Below are positions 7,929 to 12,040 of a DNA stretch of 12,040 nt, one piece after another (the stretch's first letter is position 1; every line of letters begins with the position of its first letter). The translations under genes were made by a program, and so were the position numbers. This DNA comes from DATFPK01 sp035264885 (GTDB lineage: Bacteria; Actinomycetota; Thermoleophilia; Solirubrobacterales; 70-9), in the NCBI GenBank assembly GCA_035264885.1, contig DATFPK010000093.1, forward strand, positions 1-12,040. The letters run 5' to 3'. The notes under the pieces were generated by a model. That model saw only the letters and a list, made by a program, of their open reading frames with translations, was not told the DNA's origin and made no database searches.

Positions 7929-9431
7929 TCACTCCGGCGGCGCGCCCTGCGGCACGAAATCGCGGCCGCGGATCAGCGCGAACGAGGCCACCGAGCCTAC
8001 GAGGGCGATGACGGCGCCGATCAGGACGATCTCGTTGAAGGCTGCCGTGAAGGCCTCCGTGGCCGCCGCACCCACCCGAGCCTGCTGGGCAGCCGGGGCC
8101 ACCCTCGCTGCCGCTTCGCTGCCGCCGGAGGCGGCCACCTCGCCGAGACCAGCCGGGGCTCCCGGGAGGAGCTCGTCGAGCTTCGATTCGAGCCGTGTCT
8201 GGAAGACGGCGCCCAGGGCCGCCACGCCGGTCGCGATCCCGACCTGGCGGAAGGTCGTGTTGATCCCTGAGCCCATCCCGGCGCGCGCGGCCGGGACGAC
8301 GGCGATCGCCGCCTGGCCGATGCCGGGGTTGGCGAGACCGATTCCGGCCCCGGCCACGAGGAAGCCGGGCAGCAGGGTCGTCCACTCGGAGTCGGGCTCG
8401 ACTCCGCGCATCAGAAGGAGGCCGACCCCGGTCAGCGCCAGCCCGGAGCCGACGAGAACGCGGATCGGGACCCGGGCCGAGAGATTGCCCGAGATCGGCG
8501 CCACCAGGAACGAGAGCACCGTCAGGGGCAGGAAGCGGAGCCCGGCCTCGAGCGCCGAGTAGCCGAGGACCCCCTGGATGTAGATCGTGATGTAGAGGAA
8601 CAACGCGAACATCCCGGCCGAGAGGCAGAACGCGGCGGCCGAGACCCCGTCGAAAGCCTGCTTTCGGAACAGCGAGAGGTCCAGCATCGGGTGGGGGCTC
8701 CGGCGCTCGATCACGACGAAGGCCGTCATCAGGAGGGCGGCCCCGGCGAGGCAGGCGACGATCAGCGGGCTGTCCCAGCCCTCGGGATTGGCGCGGATCA
8801 GGCCGAAGACGAAGAGGAAGAGCGAGGACGAGAAGGCGAGGAGGCCGGGCACGTCGACCGGCTGGGCATCCTGCGCGGCGACGTTGACCAGGCGCCGCTC
8901 GGTCAGGACGATCGCGACCAGCCCGATCGGCACGTTGACGAAGAAGATCCACTCCCAGCCGAGGCGCTCGGTCAGCACGCCGCCGACGAGCGGTCCAATC
9001 GCAACCGCCCCGCCGACGGTCGCGCCCCACACCCCGAACGCCGTGGCTCGGTCGCGCCCGTGGAACTCCTGCCCGATCAGCGCCAGCGCCGTCGCGAACA
9101 TCGCCGCGCCGCCAACCCCCTGGAGGGCGCGGGCGAAGTTGAGGAGGGTCGGGTCCCCGGCGAACCCGCAGAGCAGTGAGGCGAGGGTGAAGACCCCGAA
9201 CCCGGCGGAGAAGACACGCCGGCGGCCCAGGCGGTCACCGAGCGATCCCGCGGTCAGCAGGAACGCGGCCAGGGTCAGCGCGTAGGCGTCGACGACCCAC
9301 TGGAGGCTGGAAAGGCTCGCCCCGAGGTCGCGCTCGATCTCGGGCAGCGCGACGTTGACGATCGTGATGTCCAGCAAGAGCATGAACGTCGCGACCGAGA
9401 TCAGGACGAGGGTCCACCACTTGCGCTCCAT
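7929..9431 (-). CDS. MFS drug-exporter-type transporter, DHA2 (14-helix) family
   Basis: A 500-residue inner-membrane proton antiporter of the EmrB/QacA type. It shows the DHA2 opening motif LDITIVNVALP (20-30), motif A as GSLGDRLGRRR (62-72), the ARALQGVGGAA segment (100-110) and motif C as GPLVGGVLTERLGWEWIFF (146-164). About fourteen hydrophobic helices are present. Between the last two helices is a long Ala/Gly/Pro-rich loop (around LLPGAPAGLGE to AAATEAF). Members export drugs, dyes or lipophilic metabolites; the substrate here is unknown. The ATG overlaps the nadK stop by one base (TGATG), which fixes the start and suggests translational coupling with the NAD kinase. It is an addition to the conserved tlyA-nadK-recN order. 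An upstream in-frame extension over nadK was rejected. Confidence 0.93.
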   Translation of the reverse strand: MERKWWTLVLISVATFMLLLDITIVNVALPEIERDLGASLSSLQWVVDAYALTLAAFLLTAGSLGDRLGRRRVFSAGFGVFTLASLLCGFAGDPTLLNFARALQGVGGAAMFATALALIGQEFHGRDRATAFGVWGATVGGAVAIGPLVGGVLTERLGWEWIFFVNVPIGLVAIVLTERRLVNVAAQDAQPVDVPGLLAFSSSLFLFVFGLIRANPEGWDSPLIVACLAGAALLMTAFVVIERRSPHPMLDLSLFRKQAFDGVSAAAFCLSAGMFALFLYITIYIQGVLGYSALEAGLRFLPLTVLSFLVAPISGNLSARVPIRVLVGSGLALTGVGLLLMRGVEPDSEWTTLLPGFLVAGAGIGLANPGIGQAAIAVVPAARAGMGSGINTTFRQVGIATGVAALGAVFQTRLESKLDELLPGAPAGLGEVAASGGSEAAARVAPAAQQARVGAAATEAFTAAFNEIVLIGAVIALVGSVASFALIRGRDFVPQGAPPE

Positions 9432-10285
9432 CAGACCGCCAGGTGTCCGAACTTCTCGCGGATCCGGTGATAGAAGCTCGTGCCCGGAAGCTGCGCGAGC
9501 GTGCCCATGTCGCCGCGGAAGCTGATCTCCACCTCGGCGCCGGGCTCGAGCTGCCCGACCGGCTCGCCGTCGACCGCGATGTCGACGGGGTCGCGGCCGC
9601 CGACGTTGCCCACCGCGAGGACGTCGATCGGGGCGACCACCAGGGCCCGCGCGGTGAGCGTGTGCGGCGCGATGTAGCTCACCACGTAGCCCTTGACCCC
9701 CCAGGCCAGGATCGGCCCGTTGTTGGCCAGGTTGTAGCCCGTCGACCCCGTCGGCGTGGCGACGACGAGGCCGTCGCAGCGGACGTGGCCCACTTCCTCG
9801 CCGGCGATTCCGTAGGTGAGCTCGGCCACGCGCCCGTGGGGCTCCCGGGTGAAGCTGATGTCGTTGAACCCGAGCCGCGGGCCGTGCGGCGTCGTGACCT
9901 CGATCCCGGGCAGGCTGAGCGCCTCGATGTCGCCGGCCAGCGCTCGCCGCAGGCCGTCCTCCTCGTCTTGGGACTCGACTGCGGCGAGGAAGCCGACGGT
10001 CCCGTAGTTGACGCCGAAGACGGGCACTCGCCGCCCGGCGAACAGACGCAGGGCGAAGAGGATCGATCCGTCGCCGCCGAAGACGAGGCAGAGCTCGGCG
10101 TCCGCCGGGGGAGCGTCGACGACCTCGATCGCCTCCCCCGCCGACCCGTGCTTCGCCCGCTCCTGGGGGCTCGCGACCAGCCGCCACCCCGCCTCGAGGG
10201 CGAGCGATGCGGCCCGCCCGACCGCCTCCGACGCCTGCGGCGGGTGCGAGTGGGAGACGAGGACCGCCGTCTTCGAGCCGCTCAT
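9431..10285 (-). CDS. nadK: NAD kinase
   Basis: Phosphorylates NAD to NADP in the cytoplasm. It is 284 residues long, normal for bacterial enzymes. The nucleotide loop GGDGSIL (70-76) carries the catalytic Asp72. The family NE position appears as FNDISF (Asn141-Asp142). The hallmark loop is ATPTGSTGYNLANNGP (176-191), followed by APHTLTARALVV (206-217). VDGEPVG (238-244) corresponds to the C-terminal beta-sandwich. Departures from the common form are Ser for Thr in GGDGT, Asp for Glu after Asn141, and ANNGP in place of SAGGP. The Asp, Asn and TPTGST core remain, so it should be active. The start is the ATG at 10285-10283, overlapping the tlyA stop by four bases. A longer reading frame reaching over tlyA is not real coding sequence. 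Confidence 0.95.
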   Translation of the reverse strand: MSGSKTAVLVSHSHPPQASEAVGRAASLALEAGWRLVASPQERAKHGSAGEAIEVVDAPPADAELCLVFGGDGSILFALRLFAGRRVPVFGVNYGTVGFLAAVESQDEEDGLRRALAGDIEALSLPGIEVTTPHGPRLGFNDISFTREPHGRVAELTYGIAGEEVGHVRCDGLVVATPTGSTGYNLANNGPILAWGVKGYVVSYIAPHTLTARALVVAPIDVLAVGNVGGRDPVDIAVDGEPVGQLEPGAEVEISFRGDMGTLAQLPGTSFYHRIREKFGHLAV

Positions 10286-11067
10286 ACCTCTACTCCCGCC
10301 AGAGCGTCCTCGAGGTCGGCCACCCCGGGGCCCCTCCCCCCGCACCAGACGAAGGTCTCGACGTTGCCCTTGGGCCCCGGCAGGCCGGAGGGAGCGAAGT
10401 CGCGGATGGGGAGCCCTGCGCCCTCCGCCGCGCGAGCCGCCGCCAGGACGGCTCCCCGGCGCTCTTCGGCCGATCGGACGACCCCGCCCTTTCCGACTCG
10501 TCCCTTGCCCACCTCGAACTGGGGTTTGACCATCGCCAGCACTTCTCCTGCCGGCGCCAGCGTCGAGGCGACCGCAGGCAGGACCTTGGCGAGCGAGATG
10601 AAGGAGACGTCGATGACGGCGAGGCCCGGTGCGAACGGCAGGTCGCCCGGCGTCAGCTCGCGGGCGTTCCGGCGCTCGATCACGACGACCCGCGGGTCGT
10701 CCCGCAACCTCGCGTCGAGCTGTCCGTAGGCGACGTCGAGCGCCGCGACCCGTTCGGCGCCGGCCTGGAGCAGGCAGTCGGTGAAGCCGCCGGTCGAGGC
10801 ACCGACGTCGAGGCAGAGCCTCCCCCCCACCTCGATCCCCAAGCGCGCCAGGGCATTTGCCAGCTTGATCCCGCCGCGCGAGACGAATCGAGGGCGCTCG
10901 CGGAGGACCAGGTCGGCGTCGGGCGGGACGAGCTGGCTCGGCTTCAGGGCCGTGGGGCCGTCCGCTCCCAGCCTCACGTCGCCCGCCCTCACCGACGCCG
11001 CGGCCGCCGTCCGCGACGGGAAGAGCCCCCGCTCGGCGAGCAGGGCGTCGATCCTCTGCCGGGCCAC
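10282..11067 (-). CDS. tlyA: TlyA-family rRNA 2'-O-methyltransferase
   Basis: A 261-residue enzyme. In mycobacteria TlyA methylates ribose in both 16S and 23S rRNA and so permits capreomycin action. An N-terminal S4-type RNA-binding domain (about 1-60, starting ARQRIDALLAERGLFPSR) is joined by FVSRGGIKL (61-69) to an FtsJ-like SAM-binding fold with LDVGASTGGFT (86-96). The K-D-K-E catalytic set is present as Lys68, Asp153 (VIDVSF), Lys181 (VKPQFEVGKG) and Glu237 (NVETFVW). The linker just before SRGG reads PRFV rather than the mycobacterial RAWV, so dual 16S/23S activity is uncertain. The start is GTG at 11067-11065, which matches the family N-terminus. There is no ribosome binding site of note. 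It is the first gene of the minus-strand series. Confidence 0.95.
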   Translation of the reverse strand: MARQRIDALLAERGLFPSRTAAAASVRAGDVRLGADGPTALKPSQLVPPDADLVLRERPRFVSRGGIKLANALARLGIEVGGRLCLDVGASTGGFTDCLLQAGAERVAALDVAYGQLDARLRDDPRVVVIERRNARELTPGDLPFAPGLAVIDVSFISLAKVLPAVASTLAPAGEVLAMVKPQFEVGKGRVGKGGVVRSAEERRGAVLAAARAAEGAGLPIRDFAPSGLPGPKGNVETFVWCGGRGPGVADLEDALAGVEV

Positions 11068-11087
11068 CGCGCAACGGTACCGGGCCG

Positions 11088-11107
11088 CATGTGACAGCCG
11101 TCATATG
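11088..11107. promoter_or_regulatory. Imperfect inverted repeat upstream of tlyA
   Basis: CATGTGAC (11088-11095) and GTCATATG (11100-11107) are inverted copies with seven of eight bases matching around a four-base centre. It sits 21 bases before the tlyA start and touches the CRP-like palindrome. On the minus strand TATGAC (11105-11100) could be a -10 element, placing the repeat on the tlyA promoter. An operator role is inference. Confidence 0.4.
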
Positions 11108-11121
11108 TGAGGGCGATCACA
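11106..11121. promoter_or_regulatory. CRP/FNR-family (CRP/GlxR-like) binding palindrome
   Basis: TGTGA-GGGCGA-TCACA is a perfect two-fold match to the CRP/GlxR half-site consensus with six-base spacing. It lies in the divergent gap between tlyA (start 11067, leftward) and the small membrane protein gene (start 11158, rightward). Relative to a possible rightward -10 (TATGTT, 11135-11140) its centre would lie about 33 bases before transcription start. Relative to a possible leftward -10 (11105-11100) it covers the spacer. Either activation of the right gene or repression of the left series is therefore possible. Confidence 0.6.
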
Positions 11122-11149
11122 CAAGAACCGCACGTATGTTCGTAGCCTC

Positions 11150-11154
11150 GGAGG
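11150..11154 (+). promoter_or_regulatory. Ribosome binding site of the small membrane protein gene
   Basis: GGAGG lies three bases before the ATG at 11158. The match to the anti-Shine-Dalgarno sequence is strong, but the spacing is shorter than usual. Confidence 0.55.
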
Positions 11155-11157
11155 GCA

Positions 11158-11511
11158 ATGATTTCCCGCGGAATACCCCTGACGGCCCACTCGGCGATCG
11201 AGGTGCTCGCAGCGCCGCTGCTCATGGCCGCCCCCTTCCTGCTCGGCTTCGGGGGATCGGCCGGACTTGCCTGCTTCGCCCTCGGCGCCCTGCTGGTGGG
11301 CATCGCGGTGTCGACCGCGGCCGACGAGCGCTCGATCCCGCTTCGCACCCACGCCTCGCTCGACTACGCGCTTGCCACGCTCACGGTCGGCATCGGCCTG
11401 GTCGTCGGGATCGCCTCCGGCGAGGAGATCGCTACAGCCTTCATGGTCGGGTTCGGCGCCGCCCATCTGGCGCTGGCCGCTTCAACCCGGTACAGCGTCC
11501 GCGGCGCATGA
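11158..11511 (+). CDS. Small four-helix membrane protein, SPW-repeat-like
   Basis: A 117-residue integral membrane protein of unknown function. It has four hydrophobic segments (about 12-31, 34-53, 66-86 and 91-108) and consists of two similar halves. Each half begins with a His-containing turn followed by an acidic residue inside the helix: THASLDYALATL (64-75) echoes TAHSAIEVLAAP (9-20). This layout resembles SPW-repeat small membrane proteins common in actinobacteria, though the SPW tripeptide itself is absent, so the family call is tentative. A GGAGG precedes the ATG, a perfect CRP-like palindrome lies upstream, and a strong terminator lies downstream, so it looks like a single-gene transcription unit. 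Confidence 0.72.
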   Translation: MISRGIPLTAHSAIEVLAAPLLMAAPFLLGFGGSAGLACFALGALLVGIAVSTAADERSIPLRTHASLDYALATLTVGIGLVVGIASGEEIATAFMVGFGAAHLALAASTRYSVRGA

Positions 11512-11538
11512 AGGGCCCGACTACCACCCACAGATCAC

Positions 11539-11560
11539 ATACATAGAGATACATATCTCT
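11539..11560. repeat. Phased ATACATA direct repeat overlapping a perfect palindrome
   Basis: ATACATA occurs at 11539-11545 and 11549-11555, exactly ten bases (about one helical turn) apart. Overlapping the second copy, AGAGAT (11545-11550) and ATCTCT (11555-11560) form a perfect six-base inverted repeat around ACAT. The stretch is far richer in A and T than its surroundings. Confidence 0.6.
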
Positions 11561-11577
11561 CCTCCCTGTAGTACCCC

Positions 11578-11609
11578 AGAGCGCCCCGCTTCGGCGGGGC
11601 GTCTCTTTT
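11578..11609 (+). terminator. Rho-independent terminator with UUCG tetraloop
   Basis: CGCCCCGC (11582-11589) and GCGGGGCG (11594-11601) pair perfectly around a TTCG loop closed by C-G. With a one-base bulge at 11602, AGAG (11578-11581) also pairs with CTCT (11603-11606). TTTT (11606-11609) ends the element. It is 66 bases after the small membrane protein stop and oriented to end that transcript. Confidence 0.88.
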
Positions 11610-11765
11610 GGCTACACCGAGCGAAACTCGGAGACCGATCCTTCGTACACCTGAGGGATGCCCGGGCGACTGCTGTTGAAGTCACTCGCTGAGGAGCCGC
11701 ACGCCTCACAGGCGTTCGCTCCCGGCAGCACAGCTTTCGCCGGTAGGGTGTTCGGTGCGGGGCCC

Positions 11766-11833
11766 GGCAACGATGCTGGGGAGAGAGCCCTCCGAGTCCC
11801 CGCGTTACTCCCGTCTCTGTCATCCCCGTTGCC
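11766..11833 (+). other. Possible folded leader upstream of the SnoaL-like gene
   Basis: GGCAACG (11766-11772) is the exact inverse of CGTTGCC (11827-11833). Inside them, GGG (11778-11780) can face CCC (11824-11826), and a short purine run near 11781-11787 can face the TCTCT region (11814-11818), giving a long imperfect stem. If transcription starts near 11756 from TAGGGT (11744-11749), this would be the 5' leader. It is weak evidence, based on complementarity read by eye. Confidence 0.3.
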
Positions 11834-11857
11834 AGCAGCGAGATACTGCGGAGAACG

Positions 11858-12040
11858 ATGTCGCAGGAGAACGTGGAGATCGTTCGTCAGCTGTACGAGG
11901 CATTTGACCGCGGTGACGCCGAAGTCGCGCTGACCTACTTCGACGCTGCGGTCGTGATGGACGCGAGCCACCGCGTGGATGGCCGAATCGGCCACGGCCA
12001 GCGGGAGCTGATCTCGATCCTCGCCGAGTGGCTCGGGGCC
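11858..12040 (+). CDS. SnoaL-like / NTF2-fold protein, N-terminal part (cut by window edge)
   Basis: The first 61 codons begin MSQENVEIVRQLYEAFDRGD, then continue with a strand segment ALTYFDAAVVMDAS and a G-rich turn around 42-47. This is the classic opening of SnoaL-like polyketide-cyclase-related proteins of the NTF2 fold. They are abundant in Thermoleophilia, usually with unknown small-molecule ligands or reactions. GGAG (11850-11853) stands four bases before the ATG, supporting the start. The frame stays open to the right edge, so roughly half of the usual 130 or so residues are missing from view. Specific function cannot be assigned. Confidence 0.88.
   Translation, partial: MSQENVEIVRQLYEAFDRGDAEVALTYFDAAVVMDASHRVDGRIGHGQRELISILAEWLGA

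Larger units (their letters stand above)
11512..11857. other. Intergenic region (346 bases) with terminator and possible structured leader
   Basis: No convincing gene is seen here. From left to right it holds an AT-rich spot with phased ATACATA repeats and a small palindrome (11539-11560), a strong terminator (11578-11609), and a five-base-pair hairpin CCGAG/CTCGG (11617-11631). A possible -10 TAGGGT (11744-11749) comes next, then a long imperfect hairpin (11766-11833) ahead of the SnoaL-like gene. Open frames in this stretch lack family resemblance or ribosome binding sites. Confidence 0.6.

Noticed and set aside
9432..10187. N-terminal extension of the MFS protein over nadK
   Set aside because: The extension reads nadK out of frame and is Arg/Ala/Gly-rich. 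The true start is the ATG in the TGATG overlap, directly before the first transmembrane helix.
10286..11104. N-terminal extension of NAD kinase over tlyA
   Set aside because: It overlaps tlyA in another frame with low-complexity composition. The ATG at 10285 gives a family-length protein.
11610..11857. Possible tRNA or tmRNA in the noncoding stretch
   Set aside because: I looked for a T-loop, an acceptor stem and a CCA end on both strands and found no consistent cloverleaf or tmRNA ends.
11612..11995. Minus-strand 127-codon open frame under the SnoaL-like start
   Set aside because: It overlaps the well-supported SnoaL-like gene and has no clear ribosome binding site or family resemblance.

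Overview
The window is very GC-rich and densely coded, with GTG starts and several 1-4 base stop/start overlaps. This style and the gene content point to an actinobacterium. Small Thermoleophilia-type hallmarks (an SPW-like membrane protein, a delta-60 repeat protein, a SnoaL-like protein beginning MSQENVEIV) suggest the Solirubrobacterales/Gaiellales side. The taxonomic placement is inference.

Most of the window is one long minus-strand gene series. In order of transcription it reads tlyA, nadK, an MFS exporter gene, recN, steA, steB/mctB, a MraY/WecA-like gene, and pyrG (cut by the left edge). The backbone tlyA-nadK-recN-steA-mctB-pyrG is the conserved order known from mycobacteria (tlyA, ppnK, recN, Rv1697, mctB, pyrG). 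It joins ribosome modification, NADP synthesis, DNA repair, cell-envelope/cell-separation factors and CTP synthesis. Three additions distinguish this copy: a 14-helix drug-exporter-type MFS gene between nadK and recN, a lipid-carrier sugar-phosphate transferase-like gene between steB and pyrG, and a two-gene plus-strand cassette between steA and steB. The cassette encodes two probably exported proteins, a delta-60 repeat protein and an alpha/beta hydrolase overlapping by ATGA. It separates two genes whose products are partners in corynebacteria.

The right end (11068-12040) is divergent from this series. A perfect CRP/FNR-type palindrome, TGTGA-N6-TCACA (11106-11121), lies between tlyA and a plus-strand gene for a small four-helix, internally duplicated membrane protein. 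That gene is followed by an AT-rich spot with phased repeats and a strong UUCG-loop terminator. About 250 bases of noncoding sequence with a possible folded leader then precede a SnoaL-like gene cut by the right edge.

I see no rRNA, tRNA, CRISPR array, insertion sequence or phage gene. The window is mostly a housekeeping locus. Its less ordinary points are the insertions into the conserved cluster, the variant transferase motif, the CRP-like site, and the uncertain start of the delta-60 protein.
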